Numbered from the stretch's first letter, positions 34,663 through 43,954 are shown. The stretch: 64,000 nucleotides of DNA from Oceanicola sp. 502str15 (GCF_024105635.1 NZ_WYDQ01000001.1:3968501-4032500), one strand, 5' to 3'. Notes: generated by a model not told the origin, from the sequence alone. Numbers and translations are program-made.

Positions 34663-35529
34663 CTTTAGCCTTCATTTCGAAGCATCGGCATATCTGGCCC
34701 ATCGGCTGGATGCGCGGGGTTCTGGGTGTCTCCCGATCCGGCTTTCAAGCGTGGCTCAGAAGGCCACTCAGCGAGCGCGCGGCTCATGACGCAAAGCTCG
34801 TGAAAGCGATCGATAGGAGCTTTAGGGCAAGCGATCGCACCTATGGCGCCCGGCGGGTCTGGCACGACGTGCTCGAAGATGGCCTGGGCTGCGGCCTCCA
34901 CCGGATCGAGCGGCTCATGCGGAGGAATGCGGCAGAATGCCATGCGAGCCCGACTCATGCGTCGTGGCATGCCGAAAGACGATGGCGAACGATCCGTCAT
35001 TGCCGAAATTATTATTGATCGCGAGTTCCGGACGGAAACCCCTAACCAGAAGTAGCGCGCGGATTTCAACTACATCTGGACGGCCGAGGGCTGGCTTTAT
35101 GTGGCGTTCGTGATGGACCTGCTTTCACGACGCGTGGTGGGTTGGTCAATGAAAGCGGATCGCGATGCCACATTGGTCATGGACGCACTGATGATGGCCG
35201 TCTGGCGCCGTGGCAAGACCGACGAGTTGCTTCATCATTCGGACCAAGGTCCGCAATACACGAGTGAGCAGTTCCAGCGCCTGTTGCACGACTATGGCAT
35301 CACCTGCTCGATCAGTAGAGCTGGAAACGTCTGGGACAATTCGGCCATGGAGGGCTTCTTCGCTTCTCTCAAGACCGAACGGACTGCTCGACAGGTCTAC
35401 CGCAACCTTGACGCCGCCCGAGCGGACGTCTTTGACTACTTCGAATGCTTCTACAACCCGAGACGTCGGCATTCGAAGTTGGGCTGTCTAAGTCCGGTGG
35501 CGTTCGAGGCTCGCGCTATGCCAACTTAA
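34659..35529 (+). pseudogene. IS3-type orfB transposase, frameshifted and stopped
   Basis: The DDE transposase is recognisable in pieces. The first 90 codons cover the HTH_21 part (WMRGVLGVSRSGFQAWLRRP, YGARRVWHDVLEDG). A shift near 34925-34940 moves the frame, TAG at 35053 replaces the usual tryptophan codon, and the catalytic part follows intact (YVAFVMDLLSRRVVGWSM, HHSDQGPQYTS, NVWDNSAMEGFFASLKTE, YNPRRRHSKLG). An ATG at 35101 leaves only the last 142 codons open. The transposase is not functional. Confidence 0.88.
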
Positions 35530-35561
35530 CCCTGTGTCCACGAAACCGGCAGCAGGCCAGG

Positions 35562-37184
35562 TCAAGCACTTTCGGCCGCGGAACTTATCATCTCGGCAGC
35601 TTTCTCGGCGATCGCGATCGTAGTGGCGTTGGTATTCGTTGAAGTGATCGCTGGCATTATTGACGCATCGACGACCCTCAGTCCGCTCAGACCGCGAACG
35701 GATAGGTTTGTACTTACTACATCGTTCGGTCCATCGCCCATCCGGCACGTGCCTACGCCGTGGTATACCGTCGAACCGTTGGATCTTGCGTAGGCCAGAA
35801 GTTCTTTGTTCGATGTGAGCTCGGCCCCGGGAAGCATCTCCTGATCCACGTAGCGTGCCAGAGGTTCCGTCCCGCAGAGCGCACGCGCAAAGCGCAACGC
35901 CTCGACGGCATGTTTGCGGTCTCCATCCTCGCGCATGAAGCCGGGCTGGATCTCGGGAGCGGTGTCGGCGTAGCGATTCTTGATATGGACGTGGCCACGG
36001 CTTTCTGGGCGCATGCGCCAAAAGCCGCAGGTCATGCCCGGGTAGTCTTCCAGTTCGCCGAGTCGGCCGTTCTTGAATGAGCCCGGGGCGATGACGAACT
36101 GCGTGTCGGGATGGTCTGGGGTCGAGCGCATGAGATTGGCGAAAATGCCGACTAGCGCCGCGCTGTAGGTCAGAATGCCACGTCCCTGCAGTGCGAATTT
36201 TGCGACTTCGCCCAGCAGGCGGATACCACGTGCGCGTTCGTTCAAGGTCAGCGTGTCACGCAGTTTCCACGTGGTGCGGATCACGTAATGGTCCTGCATG
36301 TTTTTCCCGACCCCGGGCACCGCCGCACGCGTTTCGATCCCCAAGTCTTTCAATGTGTCCGGATCGCCGATCCCGGAACGCTGCAGGATCGCCGGGCTAC
36401 CGATGACGCCTGCGGAAAGGATGACCTCGGCTCCGGCCCGGGCCAGCCGTCGCGACCCATGCTGCTGAAATCTCACGCCGGTGACGCGCTGACCGTCAAG
36501 TTCCAGCTTGTCGACCATGACGTCCATCAGCACCGTTAAATTGGGACGCTTGCGCGCTGGTGCCAGATAAGCTCGGTTTGCCGACCAGCGCCGCCTGCCA
36601 TTGCGCGTTTGCTGGTAATAGGCGACCCCCGGCTCGGAAGAGGCATTCATGTCCTCGCGGAATGGTAGTCCGTTTGCCTCGGCCGCGGCGACAATGGTTT
36701 CACATATTTCAGGACGCTCGGTCAGCGGGGCAGTGATCAGCGGTCCGGTGCCGCCGCGCGTCTGGCTGGGCGGGCCCTGCCAGCTTTCTGACCTACGGAA
36801 GTAGGCCATCATCGTACGACCGTCCCAGCCCGGATTGCCCTGCGCTGCCCACGCGTCGAAATCCTCCTGAAAGGCACGGACGTAGAGCAAACCATTGATC
36901 GAACTGGAGCCGCCCAGACCTTTACCCCGCGGAAAGAGGATTTCGCGGTTTCCGGTTTCCGCATCCGCGCTGGTGCGATAGCGCCAGCTTGTCGCTGGAT
37001 GATCGAGGATTCGCAGGAAGCCTGCCGGGACGTGGATCATCGGGTGACGATCCGCGCCGCCGGCTTCCAGCAGAAGAACCCGGTGACGGGGGTTCTCGGT
37101 CAGCCGGTTCGCCAGCACGCAACCTGCCGAGCCTGCGCCCACGATTATGTAGTCGAACCGCATATCGGTATCGGTCTGGGTCAT
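35562..37184 (-). CDS. GMC-family FAD oxidoreductase
   Basis: This 540-residue flavoenzyme of the glucose-methanol-choline family has DYIIVGAGSAGCVLANRL at the N-terminus (FAD binding), FPRGKGLGGSSSINGLLYVR, ILSAGVIGSPAILQRSGIG and the C-terminal catalytic region VYHGVGTCRMG with NTNATTIAIAEKAAEM. It would oxidise an alcohol to an aldehyde, and the aldehyde dehydrogenase just upstream in the same operon would take the product to an acid. The stop codon lies directly against the IS3 end, so the original C-terminus may have been slightly altered by that insertion. The substrate is unknown. Confidence 0.93.
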   Translation of the reverse strand: MTQTDTDMRFDYIIVGAGSAGCVLANRLTENPRHRVLLLEAGGADRHPMIHVPAGFLRILDHPATSWRYRTSADAETGNREILFPRGKGLGGSSSINGLLYVRAFQEDFDAWAAQGNPGWDGRTMMAYFRRSESWQGPPSQTRGGTGPLITAPLTERPEICETIVAAAEANGLPFREDMNASSEPGVAYYQQTRNGRRRWSANRAYLAPARKRPNLTVLMDVMVDKLELDGQRVTGVRFQQHGSRRLARAGAEVILSAGVIGSPAILQRSGIGDPDTLKDLGIETRAAVPGVGKNMQDHYVIRTTWKLRDTLTLNERARGIRLLGEVAKFALQGRGILTYSAALVGIFANLMRSTPDHPDTQFVIAPGSFKNGRLGELEDYPGMTCGFWRMRPESRGHVHIKNRYADTAPEIQPGFMREDGDRKHAVEALRFARALCGTEPLARYVDQEMLPGAELTSNKELLAYARSNGSTVYHGVGTCRMGDGPNDVVSTNLSVRGLSGLRVVDASIMPAITSTNTNATTIAIAEKAAEMISSAAESA

Positions 37185-37193
37185 CCCGTCCCC

Positions 37194-38624
37194 TCAGAAG
37201 CTCAGGTTGACGTATTTGGTCGAGAGATAATCGTCCAGCGCACCTGGTCCGCCCTCGCGGCCGTATCCGCTCTGCTTGACGCCTCCGAAAGGCGTTTCGG
37301 CCGCCGAGGCAACGAAGGAATTGACGCCGACTACGCCCGCCTCGAGGCCTGCGGCCGTCCTTTGCGCGTTTTCCAGCGAACCGGTGAGCACGTAGGCGGC
37401 CAACCCGAATTCTGTCTGGTTGGCACGACGCAGGGCATCCTGGACATCGCTGAAACGGTTGATCAGGGCGATGGGGCCGAAGGGCTCTTCCTGCATGACG
37501 CGTGCATCGTCGGGCGCGTCCACGATCACCGTGGGTTCGTAGTAGTAGCCATCCTGGAACCGCGCGCTGCGACGTCCGCCCGCTGCGATGGTCGCACCGC
37601 GTTTGCGCGCGTCCTGGACCAATTCCTCGACCGCCTGCAGGCGCTTCATATTGATGAGCGGCCCCATCTCGGTCGCGTCGTCCATGCCGTCACCGAGCGT
37701 CAATCTTTCCGCCTCGCTCACGAAGGCCTGAACGTAGGCGTCGAAGCGATCATCTTGCACCAGGAAGCGGGTCGGCGAGGCACAGACCTGGCCCGCGTTG
37801 CGAAATTTGGCCGTGGCCGACTGCTTGGCCGCCAATGCCGCATCGACGTCCGCGTGGACAATGACAGGTGCGTGGCCGCCCAATTCCAGAGTCACGCGCT
37901 TGAGCGTAGCGGCAGCAGCGCGGGCCAGCATCCGGCCGACCGGGATCGACCCGGTGAAGGAGATCTTGCGGACCCGGCTGTCGGACATGACTTCTTCGCT
38001 GATGGCCTGCGGCAAGCCGGTTAGGACGTTGACCACGCCCTGCGGTACGCCGGCCTTGCGCAGGCATTGGGCGACGATCAAGGCGCCTCCGGGGGCCTCG
38101 TCGGCGGGACGACAGACGATGGTGCAGCCGGCAGCCAGTGCTGGAGCGATCTTGCGCGACATCAGGAGGACGGGGAAGTTCCAGGCGGTGAAGGCCGCGA
38201 CGACACCTACGGGTTCATGCAAAATCTGGTGCTGCGTGGCTGCGCTGCGACCCGGCACGATCCTGCCATAAACGCGGCGTGCCTCGTCGGCGCACCAGTC
38301 GAACAGTTCGACGGTCTGCGTCACCTCACCGCGGGCCTGCGCCAGCGGCTTGCCGGTTTCGCAAGTGATTGCAGTGGCGATGTCCTCGGACCGCGACGCA
38401 ATCTCGGTCGCGGCCCGTCGCAGGATGGCCGAACGTTTCCAAGGATCGGTAGCGGCCCAACCCGGGAAGGCCTCGGCTGCCGCGTCTATTGCCTGCCGCG
38501 TGTCCTGGCGAGTCGCCTGAGGAGCCTTGCCGAGAGTTCCTGTGTTCGCCGGGTTGACGATGTCGTAGGTGCCACCATCGGATGCGACGGTTTCGGTCCC
38601 TGCGATGAACTGGAAATAGGTCAT
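37194..38624 (-). CDS. NAD(P)-dependent aldehyde dehydrogenase
   Basis: This 476-residue enzyme is a typical aldehyde dehydrogenase: VVAAFTAWNFPVLLMSRKIAPALAAG, KISFTGSIPVGR (cofactor), VTLELGGHAP (general-base glutamate), FRNAGQVCASPTRF (catalytic cysteine) and EEPFGPIA. The sequence resembles succinate-semialdehyde or glycolaldehyde-type enzymes. The start was placed at the ATG giving MTYFQFIAG; earlier in-frame codons read as leader sequence. It precedes the GMC oxidoreductase by nine bases on the same strand and diverges from the TRAP transporter, fitting oxidation of an imported or derived alcohol to an acid. Confidence 0.93.
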   Translation of the reverse strand: MTYFQFIAGTETVASDGGTYDIVNPANTGTLGKAPQATRQDTRQAIDAAAEAFPGWAATDPWKRSAILRRAATEIASRSEDIATAITCETGKPLAQARGEVTQTVELFDWCADEARRVYGRIVPGRSAATQHQILHEPVGVVAAFTAWNFPVLLMSRKIAPALAAGCTIVCRPADEAPGGALIVAQCLRKAGVPQGVVNVLTGLPQAISEEVMSDSRVRKISFTGSIPVGRMLARAAAATLKRVTLELGGHAPVIVHADVDAALAAKQSATAKFRNAGQVCASPTRFLVQDDRFDAYVQAFVSEAERLTLGDGMDDATEMGPLINMKRLQAVEELVQDARKRGATIAAGGRRSARFQDGYYYEPTVIVDAPDDARVMQEEPFGPIALINRFSDVQDALRRANQTEFGLAAYVLTGSLENAQRTAAGLEAGVVGVNSFVASAAETPFGGVKQSGYGREGGPGALDDYLSTKYVNLSF

Positions 38625-38750
38625 GGTTTCTCCTGTCGGTTGGCGGCAGAGATAATTCCAATTGCCGATGATCGCAACAGGATTGTAGGCAATCCGTTGA
38701 CATTTGTTTTCATACATGCAGTTGTTGCCCGGCAACTTTGGGAGGTAACC
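38625..38750. promoter_or_regulatory. Divergent promoter region with GTTGCC-C-GGCAAC dyad
   Basis: The region lies between the aldehyde dehydrogenase (left) and the TRAP binding protein (right). A perfect 6-bp-arm palindrome, GTTGCC and GGCAAC around one C, spans 38724-38736, fifteen bases before the dctP-type start. A TTGACA word at 38697 could be a -35 element for the rightward gene. The pathway's GntR regulator is a candidate ligand, though its own predicted site at 43087 has a different sequence. Confidence 0.45.
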
Positions 38751-39737
38751 ATGCATCATCAATTATACCGTCGCAGCGTTATGACCGGTCTGCTGCTTGC
38801 AGGCTTGGGCGCGTTTTCCGCGACGGCCCTTTCGGCAGAGACGTTGAAATGGGCGCACGTCTACGAGGCGTCGCATCCGAATCACAAATGGGCCGAGTGG
38901 GCTGCCGACGAAATCGAGAAGAGAACCGAAGGGCGCTACGAGATCGACATCTTTCCGGCCTCGAGCTTGGGCAAACAGGCGGACATCGACGAGGGCCTGA
39001 CTCTGGGGACTGTCGATATCGTTTATACCGGTGTCCAGTTCGCGGGTCGCGACTATGCCGACGTCGGTCTCTTGGGCGCGCCGTACGTATTCCGCGACCT
39101 CGACCATTGGAAAGCGGTCCGCGACAACGAACTTTTCAGTGAGATCGCCCAAGGGTACCAGGACCAGACCGGGCACCACATCGCCGCTCTGAACTACTAC
39201 GGCTCGCGGCACACGACCTCGAACAAGCGGATCGAGACGCCGGATGACATGCAGGGTCTCAAGATCCGCGTGCCGAATGCGCCGCTATACATGATGTTCC
39301 CTGAGGCGCAGGGCGCGAACGCCACCCCGATCGCCTTTGCCGAGGTCTACCTCGCGCTGCAGCAGGGTGTGGTCGAGGCCGAGGAGAATCCGCTTCCCAC
39401 CATCCAGTCGATGAAGTTTCACGAGGTTCAGGACTACGTCGTCTTGACGGGTCATATCACTGATAGCCTCGTGACCATCGTCAGCGGCAACGTCTGGGGT
39501 GGGCTTTCGGACGACGACAAGGCGATCTTCGATCAGGTACTGGCCGAGGCCGCCGAGGGCGTCACCGCCGATGTCGAGAAGTCCGAGCAGGAGCTGGTCG
39601 AGTACTTCAAGGGCGAAGGCTTGGAAATCATTGAGGTCGACCGCGAGCCGTTCCGTCAGAACGTGCTGCCGCTGCTGCAGGACGGCAGCCAGGACTGGTC
39701 GCCCGAGACTTTCGACAAGCTGCAAGCCGTAAAGTGA
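38751..39737 (+). CDS. TRAP transporter substrate-binding protein (DctP type)
   Basis: This 328-residue periplasmic protein has an N-terminal signal peptide (RRSVMTGLLLAGLGAFSATALSAE) and the DctP fold motifs: ASSLGKQADIDEGLTLGTVDIVYTG, GLKIRVPNAPLYMMFPEAQGANATPIAFAEVYLALQQGVVEAEENP and the conserved arginine that binds the substrate carboxylate (in KIRVP). It captures an organic acid and delivers it to the fused membrane component. GGGAGG precedes the ATG. A GC-rich hairpin follows the gene and may lower expression of the membrane subunit relative to this one. Confidence 0.93.
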   Translation: MHHQLYRRSVMTGLLLAGLGAFSATALSAETLKWAHVYEASHPNHKWAEWAADEIEKRTEGRYEIDIFPASSLGKQADIDEGLTLGTVDIVYTGVQFAGRDYADVGLLGAPYVFRDLDHWKAVRDNELFSEIAQGYQDQTGHHIAALNYYGSRHTTSNKRIETPDDMQGLKIRVPNAPLYMMFPEAQGANATPIAFAEVYLALQQGVVEAEENPLPTIQSMKFHEVQDYVVLTGHITDSLVTIVSGNVWGGLSDDDKAIFDQVLAEAAEGVTADVEKSEQELVEYFKGEGLEIIEVDREPFRQNVLPLLQDGSQDWSPETFDKLQAVK

Positions 39738-39749
39738 CCGGGACGGCGC

Positions 39750-39776
39750 GGGGCAGGGCGCGTTGTGCCTTGCCCC
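39750..39776 (+). terminator. Hairpin between TRAP binding protein and permease genes
   Basis: GGGGCA and TGCCCC form the outer stem, extended by GGGC with GCCT inside, thirteen bases after the binding-protein stop. There is no T run, so it is more likely an attenuator or a 3'-end stabiliser that gives more binding protein than membrane protein, a common arrangement in transporter operons. Confidence 0.45.
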
Positions 39777-39810
39777 GGCACCGCCGGGCCAGATGTTGCC
39801 GGAGATCGCC

Positions 39811-41697
39811 ATGAAACAGACTGCTTCACCGCCCTTGGCGCGGACCGTACAACCCGCGCCCGCCGCGCGGCCGTTTCCACGATGGCGCCACGCACCCGAG
39901 GATGTGCTGGGCGTCGCCGCCTTCTGCGTGCTGGCTGGTGTCGTCTTCCTCCAGTTCTTCAGCCGGTATGTGCTGGGCAACTCGGTCGCCTGGACCGAGG
40001 AGATTGCCCGCTACCTGCTGATCGTGACCGGTTTCCTTGGGGCCGTTACAGCAGTCCGCGAAGGCACACACATAAGGGTCGAATTTTTCTATCGCTACCT
40101 GCCCGCCTCATGTGTCTGGGCGCTTCGATTAGCGGTGGCGCTGCTGCTGCCGGTTTTCTTCGGCGTGATGGCCGTGGTGACCTGGATGCTGGCGCAGCGC
40201 ACGACGACCAGCATGGTCTCGGTCGACCTGCCGAAAAGCTGGCTGTACTTCGTGGTCTGCGGCGCGTTCGCCATGATGTGCCTGCGGTCTCTGATCGCCA
40301 TCCCAGAGGCCTCGCGTCAGCGCGAAACAGTCCTACGGAGCGGCTTGGCCGCCCTACTGGCCGTGGCCCTTGCCGGAGCTTTGCTGGCCCTATCCGTCTG
40401 GGGATGGATCGCGGACAGCGCTGTTGCAACGCTGTTCGGCGCGCTTTTCTTTCTGCTGGTTGTGGGGATGCCGATTGCTGCCGCACTGACCATCAGTTGC
40501 CTGCTGCAGGTGGTGCTTTTCACCTCGCTACCCACCGTGGTCATCGCACACCGGATGATCAATGGACTGGACAGCTTTCCCTTGCTGGCTATCCCCTTTT
40601 TCATTCTCGCCGGAGCCCTGATGAACACATCGGGTGTCACCGAGCGGCTTTTCGATTTCGCCAAGTCACTGGTGGGTTGGATGCGCGGCGGGTTGGGGCA
40701 CGTCAACGTCGGTGCGTCGGTCATCTTTTCTGGCATGTCGGGGGCGGCGGTGGCCGATGCCGGTGGTTTGGGCGCGGTCGAGATCAAGGCCATGCGCGAG
40801 GCAGGCTATGACGCGCCATTTTCGGTCGGGCTAACGGCAGCCTCGTCGACCATCGGCCCTATCATCCCGCCCAGCCTTCCCATGGTGATCTTCGGCGTCG
40901 CGGCTTCGACCTCGGTCGGGCAGTTGTTCTTGGCCGGGATCGTGCCGGGGCTACTGATGGCGGCGATGCTGATGGTCATGGTGCATGTCACGGCCATTCG
41001 GCGTGGTTACGGGCGGGATACGGCCCTGTCGCTGTCGCGTATCTGGAACACATTTCGCCGGGCATTCCTGTCTCTGCTGATGCCGGTCATTATTGTCGGT
41101 GGTATCGGCTTTGGCCTGTTCACGCCCACCGAGGCGGCCATCGCCGCGGCTGCCTATGCGCTGTTTCTGGGCACGATCGTCTATCGCAGCCTGTCGCTGC
41201 GTGCGCTCTATGGCATCCTGCGCGAGACTTTCGAGACCACGGCCACGGTGCTGTTGATCGTCGCGGCCGCCAGCGTATTCTCCTGGTTCATCACCAGCAA
41301 CCAGGTGCCGCAATTCTTTGCCAGTTTTTTCGAAGATGGCGATACGAGCCGCATCAAGGTGCTGTTGATGATCAACGGGATCCTGTTGGTCGTGGGATGC
41401 TTCATGGAGACAATTGCCGCGATCACCATCCTTGTGCCGATCCTGCTGCCAGTAGCCTTGGCGGCCGGGGTCGATCCGGTGCACCTGGGCGTCATCATGG
41501 TGCTGAACCTGATGATCGGCCTGCTGACGCCGCCGGTGGGCATGGTTGTATCGGTGCTTGCGCGCGTTTCGGGCATGTCGTTCGAGCGCTGCATGGCGGG
41601 CACGCTGCCCTTCCTTGTTCCGCTGCTGGTCTCGTTGCTGCTCGTAACCTTCTGGCCCGGCCTGTCGCTGTGGCTGCCCAGCGTGGTTCTGCGCTGA
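39811..41697 (+). CDS. TRAP transporter fused permease (DctQ-DctM)
   Basis: This 628-residue membrane protein fuses the small and large TRAP subunits. The first 180 residues form the four-helix DctQ part (VLGVAAFCVLAGVVFLQFFSRYVLG, WTEEIARYLLIVTGFLGA). From about residue 200 the DctM part shows GMPIAAALTIS, PLLAIPFFILAGALMNTSGVTERL, IFSGMSGAAVADAGGLGAVEIKAM, GPIIPPSLPMVIFG and LNLMIGLLTPPVGM. It uses an ion gradient to import the acid bound by the preceding protein. GGAG lies seven bases before the ATG. Confidence 0.94.
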   Translation: MKQTASPPLARTVQPAPAARPFPRWRHAPEDVLGVAAFCVLAGVVFLQFFSRYVLGNSVAWTEEIARYLLIVTGFLGAVTAVREGTHIRVEFFYRYLPASCVWALRLAVALLLPVFFGVMAVVTWMLAQRTTTSMVSVDLPKSWLYFVVCGAFAMMCLRSLIAIPEASRQRETVLRSGLAALLAVALAGALLALSVWGWIADSAVATLFGALFFLLVVGMPIAAALTISCLLQVVLFTSLPTVVIAHRMINGLDSFPLLAIPFFILAGALMNTSGVTERLFDFAKSLVGWMRGGLGHVNVGASVIFSGMSGAAVADAGGLGAVEIKAMREAGYDAPFSVGLTAASSTIGPIIPPSLPMVIFGVAASTSVGQLFLAGIVPGLLMAAMLMVMVHVTAIRRGYGRDTALSLSRIWNTFRRAFLSLLMPVIIVGGIGFGLFTPTEAAIAAAAYALFLGTIVYRSLSLRALYGILRETFETTATVLLIVAAASVFSWFITSNQVPQFFASFFEDGDTSRIKVLLMINGILLVVGCFMETIAAITILVPILLPVALAAGVDPVHLGVIMVLNLMIGLLTPPVGMVVSVLARVSGMSFERCMAGTLPFLVPLLVSLLLVTFWPGLSLWLPSVVLR

Positions 41698-41703
41698 TTT
41701 GGT

Positions 41704-41731
41704 GCCCGCCCAGCCGTTGTGCGGGGCGGGC
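41704..41731. terminator. Perfect 8-bp stem between convergent genes
   Basis: GCCCGCCC and GGGCGGGC pair perfectly around a 12-base loop, between the TRAP permease stop and the convergent glycerate kinase stop. The position suggests a bidirectional terminator. There is no long T run on either side, so efficiency is uncertain. Confidence 0.6.
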
Positions 41732-41739
41732 ATTCCGCT

Positions 41740-43038
41740 TTACGCGATCATGATCGCCCGAAAGTCGTTGACGTTGGTCATTGTCGGGCCGGTCACCAGA
41801 TCATCCCCCAGAGAGGCGAAAAAGCGTCCCGAGTCGTTTCGGGCTAGGTGGTCGTCGGCGCTCACGCCCAACTCCTGCGCCCGGACCAATGTGTCAGGGG
41901 CGACGCTGGCCCCGGCAGTCTCGCCTTCGCCATCCGTGCCGTCGGTATCGGCGATCACGGCGTGAATGCCTTCGGCGGTATCCAGCGCCACAGCCAGCGC
42001 CAAGGCGTATTCGCGGTTTGACCCGCCCAAACCGGGGCCTCGCAGCGTGACAGTGGTTTCGCCGCCGGACAATATCACGACGCCGCGCCGTCCCTCGTTA
42101 TAGATTTTCATTGCCAGGCGTGCGTGTTGCGCGGCGACTTCGCGGCTTTCACCACAGAGATCATCACCGAGCAAAATCACGTCGTACCCGGCTTGTCGCG
42201 CCGCCGTTTCGGCGGCCTGAAGGGCGGTGCCTGGCGAGGCGACAAGCCTCGCCTGCACCTTCGCCATCGGTCCAGTTGTGCTGGAGTTTTTCAGGTGGGA
42301 TCGCAGCGCCTCGGATACTGAAATGCCGCGCCTGTCCAACAGGGCCAGAGCATCGGCTGGGGTAGAACCGTCGGGCGAGAATGGACCGGACGAGATCACC
42401 GAGATGTCGTCGCCTGCCACATCGGAAATCGCCAGCAGCGTGACTTGCGCGGGGTGGGCCGCGCGTGCCAACCCGCCGTTGGCCAGCGGCGAGACATGCC
42501 TCCGTACTGCGTTCATCTGCCCGATCTCCATCCCCGACGCCAGCAGGGCGCGGTTCAGCGCGGCGATCTCATCCAGCGTTGTACCGTCCGGCGGTATAGT
42601 CAGCAAAGACGAGCCGCCGCCCGAGACCAAAGCGACGAGGTGATCATCCGAGCTCAGGCCACGCAGGCTGTCAACGAGGGCCCGTGCACCTGCGACACCG
42701 GAGGCATTAGGTACCGGGTGCCCTCCCTCGTGAATCGCCAGTCGATCCGAAGCGTATCCATGCCCCGTCTTGGTCACCACCACGCCGGAATAGTCTCCAT
42801 CGTTATATTGAGCTTCGGCAACCCGAGCCATCTCCGCACCGCCTTTGCCGATGCCCGCGATCACGGTTCGGCCGCGGTCATTCAATTCGGGCAGGTGGCC
42901 GGGTAGGCAGCGATCCGGACGGGCGGAGTCGACGCAACAGCGAAATATGCCGAGCAAACTGTTCAGGCATTCGGCATCGTCCTGTGAGCGTGGGCGTTTC
43001 GTCATGTGTGCGTCCAGCCATTGCTTCGTCCAATCCAC
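41740..43038 (-). CDS. Glycerate 2-kinase (MOFRL family)
   Basis: This product of 432 residues is a GckA/TtuD-type glycerate kinase. Visible motifs are GIGKGGAEMARVAE near the N-terminus, GHPVPNASGVAGA, LVSGGGSSLLTIPPDG, SDVAGDDISVISSGPFSPD and the C-terminal MOFRL part GVVILSGGETTVTLRGPGLGGSNREYALALAVAL, with ADTDGTDGEG. It phosphorylates D-glycerate to 2-phosphoglycerate. A GTG start with AAAGGA seven bases upstream was preferred; an ATG at 43005 would shorten it by eleven residues. Here it could carry aldolase-derived C2/C3 units toward PEP, where the PEP carboxylase at the other end of the block would act. Confidence 0.9.
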   Translation of the reverse strand: MDWTKQWLDAHMTKRPRSQDDAECLNSLLGIFRCCVDSARPDRCLPGHLPELNDRGRTVIAGIGKGGAEMARVAEAQYNDGDYSGVVVTKTGHGYASDRLAIHEGGHPVPNASGVAGARALVDSLRGLSSDDHLVALVSGGGSSLLTIPPDGTTLDEIAALNRALLASGMEIGQMNAVRRHVSPLANGGLARAAHPAQVTLLAISDVAGDDISVISSGPFSPDGSTPADALALLDRRGISVSEALRSHLKNSSTTGPMAKVQARLVASPGTALQAAETAARQAGYDVILLGDDLCGESREVAAQHARLAMKIYNEGRRGVVILSGGETTVTLRGPGLGGSNREYALALAVALDTAEGIHAVIADTDGTDGEGETAGASVAPDTLVRAQELGVSADDHLARNDSGRFFASLGDDLVTGPTMTNVNDFRAIMIA

Positions 43039-43086
43039 GGCAAATCCTTTCGGGTTTTGCCTTCTTGTAGGGCAAGAGTGTAAATA

Positions 43087-43096
43087 TTGTCGACAA
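43087..43096. promoter_or_regulatory. Candidate GntR/FCD operator TTGTCGACAA
   Basis: A perfect 10-bp palindrome, TTGTCGACAA, lies in an AT-rich patch between the divergent glycerate kinase and GntR genes. FadR/VanR-type regulators with an FCD domain often bind TTGT-NN-ACAA-like sites, so the adjacent regulator is a natural candidate. The symmetry is visible; the assignment is inference. Confidence 0.55.
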
Positions 43097-43215
43097 AAAA
43101 TGATTGACCGCAGGGCAGATTGCCAATAGATGCTGTGCAGATCGCTGAAGACAGGGTACATTCGCCGCATCAGGCGACCTGCCCACGGTTTTGGCCGGGA
43201 AAGTGGAGGCGCAAT

Positions 43216-43917
43216 ATGGTGTTGCATAACGACTTGAAAACATTGGCGCCGCTGGAGCGGAGCGACACTCTGTCCTTGGCCGACAACTTGGCCGAGACGC
43301 TTCAGAGCATTATCGTTCGCGGGTCTCTGCTGCCCGGCGCCAAGCTGAATGAACACGCCCTTGCGCAAAAGCTGGAGGTCAGCCGCGGCGCGTTGCGCGA
43401 AGCGGTTAGGATGCTCGAACGCTCGGGCATAGTCGTCATCGTGCCGAACCGCGGCGTCTTCGTACGCGAGCTGTCCGTAAAGGATGCGCTAGACCTCTTC
43501 GACGTCCGCCACGGGATTGCGGCGGTGGCCGGCCGTCTGGGCGCCATGCGGGCCACGGATAAACAGCTCGACGAGTTGGTTGCCCTGCACGAGGGTATGT
43601 GCCAGGCCTGTGAGGTACGCGACCTGTCGCGCTACTTTGACCTGAACAGCCGCTTCCATACGCTGATCTACGAAACGGCGAACAACCCACGCCTCGCTGA
43701 TTTGGACCACCGGCTGTCGATGGAGCTGCACCTGTTCCGCAGGCGGAACCTGGGCAACGCGGTTATGCTGAAGGCGTCGCTGCGCGAGCATAAGGCCATC
43801 GTCGACGGGTTCCAGGAGCGCGACTCGGTCGCCGCAGCAACTGCCTTTCAGAAACACATCCAGAGTGGGCGGGAACGCATGCTCGAACAATTGCCGGACA
43901 CAGTCGCCGCTCACTGA
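43216..43917 (+). CDS. GntR-family regulator (FCD type)
   Basis: This 233-residue protein has a winged helix (SLADNLAETLQSIIVRGSLLPGAKLNEHALAQKLEVSRGALREAVRMLERSGIVVIVPNRGVFV spans about residues 19-83) and an FCD ligand domain with ALDLFDVRHGI, NSRFHTLIYETANNP and REHKAIVDGFQERD; the histidines probably bind metal and an organic acid. The ATG with GGAGG eight bases upstream is preferred over a longer upstream reading. It is the first gene of a long forward operon and diverges from the glycerate kinase, so it probably controls the catabolic block in response to its substrate. Confidence 0.92.
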   Translation: MVLHNDLKTLAPLERSDTLSLADNLAETLQSIIVRGSLLPGAKLNEHALAQKLEVSRGALREAVRMLERSGIVVIVPNRGVFVRELSVKDALDLFDVRHGIAAVAGRLGAMRATDKQLDELVALHEGMCQACEVRDLSRYFDLNSRFHTLIYETANNPRLADLDHRLSMELHLFRRRNLGNAVMLKASLREHKAIVDGFQERDSVAAATAFQKHIQSGRERMLEQLPDTVAAH

Positions 43918-43954
43918 GTGCACCGCCGGCACCACAAAGACACGGGAAGACACC

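Larger units (their letters stand above)
34318..35559 (+). mobile_element. IS3-family insertion sequence, decayed
   Basis: A 1242-bp element is bounded by inverted repeats at 34317-34343 and 35534-35560 that match over 27 bp without mismatch (outer ends TGGCCTGC and GCAGGCCA). It contains two overlapping frames typical of IS3 elements, both damaged. No short target duplication is visible (left flank GCAC, right flank GGTC), which suggests rearrangement after insertion. It separates the phage-like genes from the catabolic block, and its right end abuts the stop codon of the GMC oxidoreductase gene. Confidence 0.85.

Noticed and set aside
36999..38024. Forward open frame of 341 codons across the GMC and aldehyde dehydrogenase genes
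   Set aside because: Both reverse-strand genes have complete conserved motifs; this frame is their antisense shadow.
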